From Sistotremastrum niveocremeum HHB9708 (lineage: Eukaryota > Basidiomycota > Agaricomycetes > Sistotremastrales > Sistotremastraceae), in assembly GCA_001630475.1 (NCBI GenBank), contig KV419450.1:1-58139 (forward strand): a DNA stretch of 58,139 nucleotides. The letters run 5' to 3'. Shown here in pieces: positions 43,497 through 55,727 of the stretch. Every line of letters begins with the position of its first letter. The first letter of the stretch is position 1. The translations under genes and the position numbers were made by a program. A model generated the notes under the pieces. The model ran no database searches, had not been told where the DNA came from, and was given only the letters and a program-made list of their open reading frames with translations.

Positions 43497-46428
43497 TCAG
43501 TCATCGCTATCGTCGACGTCGATCTGTTGCATTGAAAATTATTTGTTGTGATTACGCCGATGACGAAACAGACTCACAGCAGCATTTTTAGCTTGAGCTT
43601 TCGTTGCAGCCGCCCTTGATGATCGCCCAGGGGTGGCTTGAGAAAAACTCAAGGTCATCTGCTTCTTCGTTGTTGTAGCAGGGGCTTTCTTCTTTGGCGG
43701 AGCTTTCTTCGTCGGTGCAGAACTTGTGGAGACATGACGTCAGCGGTCTCAGATGGTCGGGGTTTCAGACCACTGTACCTAAGGACAGATGCACGGCTTT
43801 TCTTCTTTGGAGCAGGCGTTTCTTCTTCGCTTGCTTCGGGTTCTTCTTCCACGATGTCATCATCGTCCTGGTGATTTGGTAGACTTAGCATCTCATGACG
43901 ACGTATAAGGAGAATTCGAACCTCCGACACCGCTTTCGAGGCCGCTTTGGATTTCGCCTTGGATTTCGCAGGCGCTTTGGCAGCGGCCTTTGCTTTCGGC
44001 TTGGCCTTGGCCTTCGGGGGCGGTATACTCTCTTCCTCTTCTTCCTCCTCGAAGCCTACGTCACCCATATCAATATCCTGTTCCATCGAATCAACGGATC
44101 CAGCTGCAGAAGCCGCGTCATCAACATTGTCTTGCTGCTCAATGTCAATTGGAATCTCTATTCAATCGAAATGAAGCCAGACCTTTCTTTTGGCATTCGA
44201 GCTTGCAATCTCTTCTTCGTACTGTTTGTCGTGGGTCTCTTTGGCTTTCAGTAGCTAAGAGTGGTGAGGAAGTGTAAAGCCTCGGCTTGCTAGACTCACT
44301 GCCTCGTCGATCCCCTCATCATCCATTTCGTCATTGGACTTGACTCCTTTGAACAAAGTTTTCAAGCTGCCAGACACGTATCTGCGAGGATCCAGAACCA
44401 GCAATACACGACTATGCACGAAGCGCGACTCACGATGAAATAGAATGATGATCGTCTTTCTCAACGAACATCTGGATGGCGTCGCTCAGTCCTGACTCCC
44501 CGAGCAGTTGTAGTTCCTGCGCGGATAGATAGTCCTTGACTAGATTCCCCATTCTAACTCTGCTTAATCTCTCTGCAACAGGAATCTCGGGATTATCGAT
44601 CTCAAGCTCAGGCTCTTCCACGGATACTTTGCCGCCTCGAGTGCCGACTCTCTTCGCGCGTTGGAACGAAAGAACGTCTCTGGGATTTGCTATACGACCC
44701 TGAAATTCTGTTCCGAATCGTACGGGATTCGACATCATCGCAACACCGGTGGTATCCACCTGTTGGTAATCAGTATCGTTGAATGGTAGAGGATTGTAGA
44801 AAGACCAACTCGCAGGCGAATCAAAGGCAACATTGGCTGCAGAGGGTCTTCGCCATTGGCGATGGCTTCATCGTTCTTCTCTTCCCATTCTTGCTTTGCC
44901 TTTTGAATGAGCTCGTTGACCCTGCGCTTGAGATATTTGTTGATCGCAACACCATCGGTGATATCCAGTCCCTCAGTCTCGGCGACATCACTTAAGATAA
45001 TCTCCTCTAACACGAAGGGCCGCACAGTTCTTAAAGGGATCGGGGTGAGTTTGAACGCCTTGCCTTGGATTTCGACTAAGGCTACGTGTCTGCAAAGCAA
45101 TTAGTGATGGTCTGGAAGGCAGGAGGGAGCCGCACTTTTCTATTGCTTCACCTTCTGCTAACGAGGTGGCGACCGATGAACCAGGTTGTGTGATCACGTA
45201 TTGCTTTCCGGCAACCGGTTCTGGGCTTATTCGACAGTCATGCTCGTGACCCCAGACAACCAAATTGATGCTGTCATCGAACATCCCTTCCGGAACGCTG
45301 TTTTGGGGGCCATGCGGTACACTAGAGCGTTCGGTGAGAAGACATACGACCAAATACCAATGTGCACATACCGATTTTGGTGAACGAGAAGAATGTTGAA
45401 CCAGTCGTCTTTATCCCTGGGCATGAACATCCGTACTCGATTACTCCTTAGCTCGAAATGCATCCGTTGATCTTTCACATTGCCCACACCGTAAAGCCCT
45501 AGTCTCGTGGTTCCCTTTCGCAACAAGACTGGCTTGATCGCGATTCCGGTATTCTGAGCTTCAGCATCCGAGGAAGGCAGATCAATTTTGCCCATGTAGT
45601 TGAGTAGACCGGTGACAGATATGAGGTCGAGAGCACAAAGGGCACCTTCCGGACCTGCGCCTTGCGGATCGTCGTGATTGCCATGGATCGAGAACACGGG
45701 AATACCGACATTGAAGTTCGGATCCTCATAGTTGATGGCTGGAAATCTGAGAGATGATTCAGTCTGAGGACCAGAAAGGGACAGCATAGACGAACGAGAA
45801 GCCATCTGCCTTTCCTTCATCGGGATCACTCAAAAGCTCGATCTGTACAGGCTTGTCTCCTAGACAGTATTCGCGCAGGAGAGCTGATGTTCGATATATA
45901 CAATCTCGGGATGGTCGGTTTTCATGAAATAAATCGCCTGCCAAGAGGACGAAATCGACCTATTTGGCTGATCAATATTCTTGCTTGAAAGACTTCGGCC
46001 AACGTGATGGAGAATAAGGGAAGAAGAAGCTCGCAAGGGCTACTCCCATAGCTGAAGAAAATGTATCGTAGCCACCGCTCGATTTTGCTGGGCTCGTTTG
46101 AAAGGAGACTGGCCCGCCCTTGTTCCAAGGAAAAGTGCATGGAATGGATGATTGATGCTCACATCATGCTTAACGGCAAGCTGAAGAATTTCGCGAAACG
46201 TATTGATGGCGTCTTGACCGCGCACAGGATCGCGTTCGAGGTATCCGATATGATTGTCCGTCGCGAGCATAATCTTTATTGTATTGACCGTGTCTGCAGA
46301 TTCGAATATCACAGTTTTAAGATATATGGATTGACCCAGTAAGAGATTGCCCTATGCAGACCTTCTGGATCGACTTCAGGGAGTCGATGTGTATACGAAG
46401 ACCTATCAGGCCCCTGAGATTGACTCAT
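43497..46428 (-). CDS. MRE11: Mre11 double-strand break repair nuclease
   Basis: Thirteen exons: 46428-46362, 46293-46163, 45959-45796, 45746-45372, 45321-45136, 45089-44810, 44759-44434, 44381-44300, 44254-44183, 44134-43922, 43867-43779, 43722-43578 and 43523-43497. The product is 718 aa, typical for the family. The metallophosphoesterase motifs are complete: D35-N-H37 (LATDNHIGY), D75 (AGDLFH), N144-H145-D (GNHDD), H243 (HQNR) and H271-E-H273 (GHEHDC). The capping domain follows, then Lys/Ala/Pro-rich DNA-binding and GAR-like low-complexity tracts and a C-terminal QMTLSFSQ. The protein is the nuclease of the Mre11-Rad50-Nbs1 complex, acting in the nucleus on broken ends and telomeres. All junctions are in phase. 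The intron after residue 66 (about 200 nt) is unusually long here. It lies 249 bp downstream of the lactate dehydrogenase stop, on the same strand. Confidence 0.95.
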
Positions 46429-46676
46429 GGCGAACGACGGGGGAGAAAAGAAACGCGGTGTGACAGGAATGTCACATCGCGCCGATCGAAGCAGCTCTCC
46501 GACGACGAAGCAGCTGCTGCTGTGCTATCTGATTATTCTATTTATCACGCATTGATCTGAACAACAGTGGTTGATAAGCGTTACTCTATAGCTCGAATGA
46601 ACGCAAGAGTGTCAGTGATAATTTGCAACGGCCGAAGCGAGGCCGCAAATTTGTGTCAGCCTTTCGCAATCAACAG

Positions 46677-48788
46677 TCAGAGCTTCGAATGGAAATCGAC
46701 GCGCATAACCTACATTCAGATGAGTATTATCTTAGGAAAACGAGAATATCGATATTCTTACCATCTCAGGGGTCAAATCACTGACTCGGGCTGCACCTAG
46801 AAGCCTCATGCCCGTAACAATCTCTCGCTCCATAATCCGAATCAACTTGACGACCCCGGCTTCGCCGTATGCCTAAGCCAGAGAGTCAGGAATGCATAGA
46901 GTATCCGAGATAGCGCGACGAGACGCTTACACTATTGGCATAATTGAAAGGCCTGCCCATTCCAACGGCTTTCGCTCCCAAGCAAAGGGCTTTGAGCACA
47001 TCTTGGAGTGACATGTCAAAATTTGACCTCAGATAGTACCCAAATGACTCACCGGTTCCTCTCCGAACACCTCCATCAATGAAAACTACAAGCTTAATTC
47101 AGAAAGCTCGAACGAATGAGATATGAAGAAAGTCGACCTTCTAGCTTCTCGAAGACTTCTGGGTGTTGCAGTCGTAGCTGATAGAGTGTCTCTATAGAAG
47201 GAGGTGCACTGGCAAACCCATTCAACAAATATTCTCTAGTACCGTCGACACTACGTACTAGTCAAGCTGTCGCCCTAACTTCATATAAGCATCGACAGAA
47301 TCGGACTGGCTATTGGACATACCTCCATGATTCGATAAGACTATCCCATCGACACCGGCCTCGGCCGCAAGGAGAGCATCCTAGATGATGATGAGTGCTC
47401 CGGCAAGACGAATAGATTGCCCCGGCAAACCTCAACGCACTGTATGCCTGTCAAAGACATTAAGTCAATAGGATCGCGGTCTCAAACGATTGCTTAGCCC
47501 GTACCTTTGACAACTATGGGTAATTTCGTAATGCTATGAAGCCACGGGATAGTCTGCAACGTCGTGAGTTGAAAAGAGTCTACAAAGATGATGAGATGGA
47601 CTGACCTCTTCCCACGTCTTATCGGCATCATCTTGCTTAGAGAACGCACTAGCAACGCCTCCTTCGCTCCCACCAGCTTCAATCTCCTCATCTTGCGATG
47701 GTAGGGGTTCACCTTCTCTCTCTTCATCCTCCTCTTCAAACGGCGCTTTGATGTCGGTCTCTCGATTCCCAAGTACAGGTGCATCAACAGTCAAAAATAT
47801 GGCTTTGTATCCTAATTGTTCCGCGCGATGAACAAATCTTTTAGCGATTTCGTTGTCGGGATTCTTGTAAAGCTGCAAGAAGAGTGATTGTTGGGGTGTA
47901 AGGCGGGCGGCGGCGATTTCGGCATGTGAGAACGATGGATTCGTCCCGACCATCTGGATGATTCCAGTTCGACCTGCACTACGGGTGAAGTTCAGATCGC
48001 CGTTGGGGTGGGCGAGTTTGGCTAGGCCCGCAAACGAGATGTAGACAGGGATGCTGCTCTTGTGGCCTAATATCGTGGTGGACGGATCGCATTGAGAGAC
48101 TTTGCGGAGTACCCGAGGTTTGAAGAAGAAGCGACTGAATGCCCGAGCGTTTTCTCGCAAAGCTAGATTAGCGAATGATTTCAATATTGGAGGCCCATAG
48201 GTGTAGGTTTACTCACATATTCCATCGTCTCCTCCCGACGCATAGTATGAGCGTGCTTTGCGCGGTAACACTTTCATAGCGACATCCTGCACTCGTAAGA
48301 CGCGGTCGACCGGCAAGACTGAACGAACGTACCTCGATATCTGCACTGCTCAACATCCTATTTATTGGAGGCTTCCGCTTTCTCTCGAGTTCCACTCGCT
48401 GCATATCCTTGGTTTTCTTTGCCTGCCCATCAGCCCCAGTCGGTGCCGAATCGTCCAAGTCTATGGATCCGAGGTGCTTGTCCTTGGAAAGATATTCGTC
48501 CAGGAAGCTAAGAGGATGTATCGATTCGTAGGCTGTGGTAGCATCCTTTCCAGCAAATTGCAAGATGACTTTTGTCCCGCCTGGGTGTTCCTGTATCCTT
48601 GAGTACGGCCTCGTAAAGTTCAGTGAAGTCCAACTTACGGCAAGGAACGAGGTGACATCGTAGACCCGGCGCTTCACAATCAACCAACACGAGCTGGTCT
48701 ATCCGTTGAGCGGATTATCTTCTGAAAAATAATCAACCAATCACCTCTGTGTGTTATGCTGAGCGACCTGCTCGATAGTCAACGCCAT
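46677..48788 (-). CDS. CYB2: Cytochrome b2-type L-lactate dehydrogenase (FMN)
   Basis: Fourteen exons: 48788-48745, 48693-48639, 48590-48333, 48286-48217, 48162-47606, 47553-47505, 47447-47431, 47380-47323, 47274-47259, 47208-47138, 47085-47053, 47001-46931, 46872-46762 and 46709-46677, giving 480 aa. The N-terminal cytochrome b5 domain carries heme ligands H35 (EHPGG) and H58 (SIHP). A linker leads to the FMN hydroxy-acid dehydrogenase barrel: [28 protein letters not shown], the signature SNHGGRQ with catalytic H368, VDGGVRRG, and [16 protein letters not shown]. It oxidises L-lactate to pyruvate and passes electrons to cytochrome c in yeast. No mitochondrial presequence precedes the b5 domain in this model, so either an upstream exon was missed or the enzyme is not in the intermembrane space. 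Two exons are only 16-17 nt. It is divergent from the permease at 49594. Confidence 0.93.
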
Positions 48789-49593
48789 ACAGGCGGTTTG
48801 AGACGAAAAGCAGACGGGGACCGCCGGGCCGCCAACCGTTCACCTTCACCATCTCGTACACTTTCCGAACGCTGGCAGCTGGCTCGCCGACGAAATTTTC
48901 ATCAAAAAATCTGGCGTCAGAGATCACGCAGAGCACGAATTATTCTGAACATGGTTACGGGGAGTCTATAATATCTATGGCGCCAACTGGATCTGGCATG
49001 AGATCTGAGGAATCGTCTCTTCTGAACCTGAATCACGTCTTCGTGCCATCGGCTGATCGATCAACGAGAACCTGCTTAATATTGAAAATCCTGCCGCACT
49101 TGGTCATGATGCAATATTCTGCGCTATCAATCCCATCAGGCTATCGTAGGAAGCCAACGATGGGCAAAATCGACGGTAAAATGGCGTGCTTGAGCAATGT
49201 GGCTTGAGCACATCTTTCGCCCACGGCATGCTTCTATCTCCCATTTTTGGCACCACCAAAATCACTTCTGAACTGCGATTCCAGAGAATGAATCTATATA
49301 GTATACTGTCGATAAGAATACCATCCAGGAGATCACAACAACGAACCTACATTCAGGCATACCGGAGCGCATTTGACGGTACTCAGATTCAGGACACAAA
49401 TTTGTTCATGCAGGAGTCAAACTTCGGGTGGTCGACGGGACTTAGCAGCGGCAAGATTGCGCCATTTCTTCAAGGCAAGGTTTGAACACGACGGGCCTTC
49501 CGTTCCCTCAGGGATCCACCGTGCCAGTACAAAAATGTGGAGAATGTCTCTGCACTTTGTCACCCCTTCTCAGCCCTCCATTCCTCGGTGAAC
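48789..49593. promoter_or_regulatory. Shared intergenic region between dehydrogenase and permease
   Basis: An 805-bp region between two divergent start codons with no supported gene. Small plus frames (48977-49207, 49186-49485) have no coding support. It presumably holds both promoters. I could not identify specific sites with confidence. Confidence 0.45.
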
Positions 49594-52049
49594 ATGTCCC
49601 AAACACCCCCTTCTCTCGACGAAAAATCCAGCGAGATCGATTTCAAAGAGGATCCCTTAACTTTCACCGGTAAACCATTAGCGACTGACTCTGTTGAATC
49701 GGTTCGGCTATCCCGGTTCCCTTGGCGAAACAAAAAGATCAACGTCGATCTTGATGCTATCGCCACTCAACCCTCTGTCTTTGACGACCCGGAACAAGCG
49801 AAGTTCTATGAGCCTCGTCCCGACTACGAGAACATCCACCGTTTCGACCCATCCGCTCGATGGACTTGGCGCGAGGAGAAGGCCGTCGTCCGTAAGATTG
49901 ACTGGAAGATCATGACATGGGTCGCGTTCATGTTTTTCAGTCTTAACATTGTCAGTATTCTTTGCCTTCAGCCCAGCGCTCCTTCTGACTTGTTGACCCT
50001 GTCGCAGGACCGCGGTAATCTCAGTCAGGCCAATACCGACAATTTCCTTGGGGATCTTGGCCTCAGCACGAACGACTTCAACCTCGGCAACACAGTCTTC
50101 CTCGTCAGCTTTCTATGCGCTGAAGTCCCTTCCCAACTGGTCAGTAAGAAGTTGGGACCTGATCGGTGGATTCCCTCTCAGGTTCGAGGATCTCTTTATT
50201 TTCTTAGAACAGACACTTAGGACCGTTGTTCTAGATGGTTCTCTGGAGCATAGTCGCTGGAGCACAGTTCTTCTTGACCGGCAAAAAATCATTCTTAGTC
50301 ACCCGGGCTCTTCTCGGAATGTGCGTATCTTTCTCTGCTCGTCGTCATTATTCTATTTTCTGATTCGTCACATAGTCTGCAGGGCGGATTCATTCCTGAT
50401 GTAATGCTTTTCCAACACGTTATTGTTCTACTACTGACGTCCGATGGCAGAACGTCTTATACTTATCGTATTTTTATAACAAAGCCGAGCTTCCGATGCG
50501 ATTGGCGATCTTCTGGGTCTCTGATTCTGTCTCTGGCATCGTTGCTTCATTCCTTGCCTTTGGAATCCTTCATCTTCGGGGTGTCGATGGAAAGGAAGGC
50601 TGGAGATGGTATGTCCTTGCTCTTGGTTCTACAATCGTGCCTCCTTCTGACGCTGCTTCAAGGCTCTTTTTGATTGAGGGTCTACTCACTTTCACCATTG
50701 GACTCGCGTCGTTTTTCATGATGCCTCGTCAGTCAAACATCCTCATCAAGCTTCATAATACTGACGTTCTCGCAGCTTCCCCCACTCAAACTAAAGCATG
50801 GTTCCGACCCAAAGGCTACTTCACCGAGCGCGAGGAAGTCATCATGGTCAACCGGATTTTGCGCGACGATCCATCAAAGGGTGATATGCACAACCGTCAA
50901 GCCCTTACACCAAAGATGCTGCTGCGCAGCCTTATGGACTTCGATCTCTGGCCAATATATGCCATTGTTAGAGAATTCGCTCAGCGTTCCACTTGAATTT
51001 GCTAATGTATTCTAGGGATTAACATTCCAAGTCCCTACCGAACCACCGGCCGTCTACTTCACACTTTCGCTCAAGCACCTCGGTCAGTTATATTTTTAAT
51101 GCAGCTCGTTGGCAATTCTGACGTCTAACCAAATAGGATTCAACACATTCAATATCAATCTTCTCACGATTCCGGTCACAGTCCTGGGAATCTTCACGGT
51201 ACGCTGATTCTGGCAGTCGTCGATCAACTGATCTCATGATGTTTTCATCGCGTCCTTAGCTCATCTTTGTGTCTTGGACTTCAGAAATATTCGACGAGCG
51301 GGCTATTCACGGATTACTTGGCCAGGCTTGGGCCCTTCCGTTCCTTATTATAGAGTTCTTGCGTGCGGGAACTTTGAGCCCTTGGTCGCAATACGCAGTT
51401 ATTGGTTTGATGTTGGCTCAACCGTATAGTACGTCGCACGAATCTCGTTCTGATTCTTTTGAGGTGCTCACCTGCGTTATTAGCGCATGCCATCCAGGTC
51501 GCCTGGTGCAGTCGTCTGAGTAATTCTGTGAGGACAAGAACCGTTTCTGCCGCCACGTACAACATGTTCGTCCAAATCAGTAATATCATCGCCTCCAAGT
51601 AAGCCCTACTTTCATCCATTCGTTCTGATGTATGGCTGACATGCTTTTTCAGTATTGTAAGTTGTCTGCCAGACCATGTGTGAATACGCAACTGAAGCTT
51701 TTATCAGTATCGTGCGGATGACGCTCCTCTCTGTATGTCGGCTCGTCTTTGTAAACATCTCATTTATCTGACCCCTAAAATTCTAGATCGTCGAGGAAAT
51801 GCTGTCTTGATCGGCTTCACGATAATGAATTGCTGTATCTTCGCCTTCTCCAAAGTCTACTACATTATGCGCAACCGTTGGAAGGCCAGGATATGGGATG
51901 CTATGACCAAGGAGGTAAGCAGTTGCCGTACTCGAATTATAACCTGTTCTGAATTGTGGCTGTCGAACCCGTTCCAGGAGCAAGAACATTATCTTGCTAC
52001 GACCACTGACGAAGGCAACAAGAAGTTGAACTTTAGGTTTGAACATTGA
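49594..52049 (+). CDS. MFS permease, Dal5-type anion:cation symporter family
   Basis: Fourteen exons: 49594-49950, 50008-50181, 50235-50320, 50376-50400, 50451-50608, 50663-50966, 51016-51082, 51137-51198, 51260-51428, 51484-51598, 51653-51656, 51708-51732, 51787-51914 and 51978-52049, giving 581 aa. A long cytoplasmic N-terminus leads to FRFDP-type and RKIDWKIM, then [67 protein letters not shown] and FMMPRQ. Near the end is [16 protein letters not shown]. These are the motifs of the fungal allantoate/nicotinate/vitamin (Dal5, Tna1, Vht1) group; about 12 membrane segments are expected. Substrate is not shown. Neighbouring L-lactate dehydrogenase suggests a carboxylate substrate, as inference only. 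Exon 11 is just four nucleotides (TATT) and is needed to keep SNIYRADD in frame. Confidence 0.9.
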
Positions 52050-52609
52050 TTTTTCGACTCGATTAGCTCGGCTTCAGAGTAATAGATTAGCCACATTCTC
52101 ATTTATCTTAGCGGATCATCTCATGATGTTGTACGAGTACAATGAATTTATTCACAAACAGTGCGGTTTACATAAGCGACACATCAGCTCCTCCCGGTTC
52201 TTGCAAGTCTCGGATTCGCTCTGGACTCACACCTTCACCAATCGCCAATGTTCTATACTCGTAAAGCTAAATATGTAACTGCAAGAAGCGCTTGGGGGTG
52301 TGCGCAACTCGTTGAAGAACTAGTTACGAGGAGCGTTGCAATTCTTGCCGATTCTCAGTTCGCCCTCCCGACATGATCGTCTCGAGAATTTGTCGAGAGG
52401 GTGAGCCGATAAGCCGATGACCACCAACTCCGTCACTGATGATCATGCTCAGCCAGCCGTGTATACGTATGAACTAAATTAATCGCAGTGGAGTCGACGT
52501 CCACAAAAGTCACTGCTATACCTGTCATTGACGTCATGGGCTACATCGTCATCTATGGCGGCCTATATGAGAGGACGATTCATCCGCATCCTCCACAACT
52601 ACCAACATC
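52050..52609. other. Intergenic, nothing recognised
   Basis: 3' flank of the permease and 5' flank of the 248-aa gene; no motif worth naming. Confidence 0.4.
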
Positions 52610-53502
52610 ATGTCGACCGAATACGAACGCCCAACCGTCAATAATACCGATACCCCTTCCCAGAATATCGCCAACGCTCCCATTGGCGAACAGAACGCTG
52701 GTGTCCACCCATCTGCCATTGGCTCAGGCAACCAGCCAGATACCAACACCAATCAAGCCGACAGACATACGGCCGAAGACGACGATGGTATCCAGACATC
52801 CAAAGTTGGCTTTGGCTACAAGCCTGATACTTCGTCGCAAAGCAACGATGGGACGGGAGACGCTACAAAGTATGGAGATGATCAGGGTCAGGAAGGTCAA
52901 CAGGAGGGAGGCGCACCTAGTGACCTAGGACCTGATGGATACCCCCCTCAGCTACATGCTGGTACGTTCTGCGTCAAGCTCTCCGTTGCATGTGCTAACA
53001 TTTTATCAGGTAAAGTTGGTTATGGTCCTAACTATGCGACTCAAAACGGAGGGGTAGGTCTTGCCTCGTTCACGCCAACAAAGTGTTCATCCCAGACATA
53101 GGACTTCTCCTCAAAAATTACTGGGTTGAAAGAGGAAGTGAAAGGGAAGATCCTTCGCAAGCCAGAGCTGGTCGAAGTAAGTTTCATGCTTTCTGTTTCT
53201 GGTCGAAACTAACGGTTTGTTTTGAGACTGGGCATGCTCGCCGGACTGGAGAACTTGCTAAAAAGAAGCAATCTGAGGAAGATGCCAACGATCCGTTTGC
53301 AACAGCCAAAGACGATAACTCAGAGAAACCTGCCGAGACCAACAACGACATCGCCAACGGCCCTGGTTCTACATCAGAACCTAGTAACGTCGATGACAAC
53401 GCTCAGCGTGCCCGTGCTGCCGCTTCTGCTCCCGCCGATACAACTGAAGGTCAGCAAGAGGCAGACAAGGGACAGGACCTCAATCGAGAAAGCGTACAGT
53501 AA
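52610..53502 (+). CDS. Conserved basidiomycete protein of unknown function, 248 aa
   Basis: Four exons: 52610-52961, 53010-53053, 53102-53176 and 53227-53502, all in phase. The N-terminal half is a hydrophilic Gln/Asn/Asp-rich tract with a repeated G-(F/Y)-G-Y/P motif (KVGFGYKPD, KVGYGPNY). The conserved core is ITGLKEEVKGKILRKPELVE followed by GHARRTGELAKKK, a short helical motif I recall from small fungal proteins (KEE-KGK...P-LV..G..RRTGE). The tail is acidic and disordered. No signal peptide or membrane segment is visible. Likely a small cytosolic, largely disordered stress-type protein, by analogy only. Confidence 0.82.
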
Positions 53503-53681
53503 AGGGTCACGACGGATTCGTTACCACTTGCATCGTTCGAGATAGATTCTTGTTAATTCGGTTGTAAACCAAGTATAATATAATATCAAGAAAAGCAAAG
53601 CTATATAACGCTAATATACGTGAAGAGCACAACGATGCATGAATGAGATGTGTGTTGACCGGATCATAAATTATAATGTCT

Positions 53682-55543
53682 TCACTCCTCTTCAGAGAGA
53701 TAATCGTCATCGGCATCATGGACCGTAGATGTCGACGCTGGCGCGATGTCCTCTACCACAAGCTGGACACCACCCTTCAACGCCTCGACCTCTCCTATAG
53801 TCTTTCCAGAAACCCATGGCACCTCGCTCCTAGGATATGCGACTGCCAATTTGAACCCCCACCCCTCATCCTCGATACGCCATTCACTTCTCGAAGGAGG
53901 CTCGGCGGGATCATGTTCCGGCTTATCGTGCGCAGGAATGAAGCTCGCGCCAGCCCAGGCATACAAGGCGTCCAGCCCGTCGCTCTCCTTGAACTTGCGA
54001 ATAACCCGTTCCCCGTTCGGTAACCTTACTCCAATGCGAACTGATGGTCCACCGTTGGAGGTAGGCTCGGGTACGACGAGGTTTCGTCTGGCGTATCTTC
54101 TCCACAAGGCGGCATTCTCTTTTCTCTTCTCCTGTCTCCTTCGTTCTTCCTCTTCTGCACGAGCCTGTTCCTGCGCCTGTCGTTCGGCCTCCCGTCGAGC
54201 CAATATTCGTTCTCGATCTCTACGCTCGCTTTCTTGGAATGCTCGATCCTGATCCTCTCGCATTTGTCGTTCGGCAGCTCGGCCCATTTCTTCATTCCGA
54301 ACTCTGTCGAAAACGGTTCGGACGCGAGGCAACAGTCTATTCTCGATGTGCGTCAGGAGAGCGGTGGTCGAAGTCGGTCCAGATGGAGGGGAGGCAGGGC
54401 CTGAGTGACGAGAGAGAACCGTCAGTAAGGGTTGGTTCGGGTTGGCGAGTCCAGGAACTCGGGAAGGTTGGAGTGAAATGAAGGAGATGAAAGGATACGT
54501 GGTTGCGCCAAGCTTCAAGGCGGCTAAATTTCGGATGAGTAAGGGGAAATATGACAGGACACATTTACGCACCTGAGTATGGTTCACGATCTCGAACGTC
54601 TCCACCCCATACCAGGAAGTTTTCATCATGCAGACGTTCAACGAATCGAGGGTCAACAAGAGTCGTTCTGTAAGATTTAATGAGTAAAAGTCATCGTTTG
54701 AAAGCGAAATGTAAAACCTCTTGAACTCCGGGACATCATCATGCTCTTCTGATACCAAGATGACGCACAGAACTCGGAGCTCACGCTTAGCACAGTTCAG
54801 CGCATCCTCATAACTTCCGAGATAAAAGTCAGGCAAGACAGCTTCACTGGCAGCCCCGTTCGAGCTATCCGAATGTCCCTGAGAAGTCTCATTGAGGTGT
54901 GCTCGACGCCTGGATAGCGTCAAAGCACCAAGGTCTTCCTCCAAGCCTCGCACCCATCGTTCAGCGACTGTTCCGGCATCTTCGTATGCACCTAAACGAC
55001 GCGGCCCCCAAAGTAGAGATTGAATGGAAAACGAGAACGGACGTGCACTGAACCGGGGTATTGGAATGCGTAGAAGACGGAGAATATAAATTATGAGGTT
55101 GAAGGTAACGGTGACAGGGTATGCCAGTGCGCTGACTAGTTGAAATCCAACACGAGATAAAGAGTGACCTGCGCCTGTATGACGGGTCGTCGTAGGTACC
55201 GTCTGGGACGAATCATCAACATCCAGGCGAGCGAATGGTGCATGGTCGGCGGACGTTTCGGCATTCCATGATGCTGATGCGGATGAACTCGACGGATTAT
55301 AGGAGGATGTTGGTATAGAACGACTTGGCTCGTCATCTAAAAGGGAGTCTACGGCTCTCTGAAAAAAGTGTTAGAACTTCTGGACCGAACTGTATTCGAT
55401 GTCAACCTTCTACTCACGCTCAAGTCCCAGTTGACACTCTCCAAGACAGCAATCTCTTTCTGGACGTCGCTCCCACCGCTCACAATATCTTGCAATTGGG
55501 CGAGAATTGCTCTTCGCTCATCTGACAGGCTGTCGACGTTCAT
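53682..55543 (-). CDS. UBX2: UBX-domain protein, FAF2/Ubx2-like ERAD factor
   Basis: Four exons: 55543-55418, 55358-54718, 54667-54573 and 54523-53682, giving 567 aa with all phases consistent. Domains in order: UBA-like helix bundle (1-55, SDERRAILAQLQDIV...NWDLSRAV), a hydrophobic hairpin (about 114-141, LAYPVTVTFNLIIYILRLL), UAS thioredoxin-like domain (about 190-330, LRVLCVILVSEEHDDVPEFKRTTL... ATTYPFISFISLQPSR), a long charged coiled coil (ERRDRERILARREAERQ), and a C-terminal UBX domain (about 455-545, VRIGVRLPNGERVIRKF ... VPWVSGKTIGEV). This architecture recruits Cdc48/p97 to the ER membrane and lipid droplets for ER-associated degradation. Its 3' end is 180 bp from the 248-aa gene, with which it converges. 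Confidence 0.92.
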
Positions 55544-55727
55544 GATCGCAGCATAATAGTGCACGCAACGGCGAGGTTGTCGTTTTCGGTCTTACGAGCG
55601 GAAATCGGAAAGCAAGTCCGGGCGACTTCCAAATTCCAAAGCTTGTCCCAGAACCAAGCCCAGAACTCCAAGATGTGCGCATATAAACCTTCTCCTACCC
55701 CGCAAATTTGACTCATTCGATCATTCA

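Noticed and set aside
54239-54481. Plus-strand ORFs within 53.7-54.5 kb
   Set aside because: They are shadows of the UBX gene's coiled-coil and linker exon on the opposite strand.
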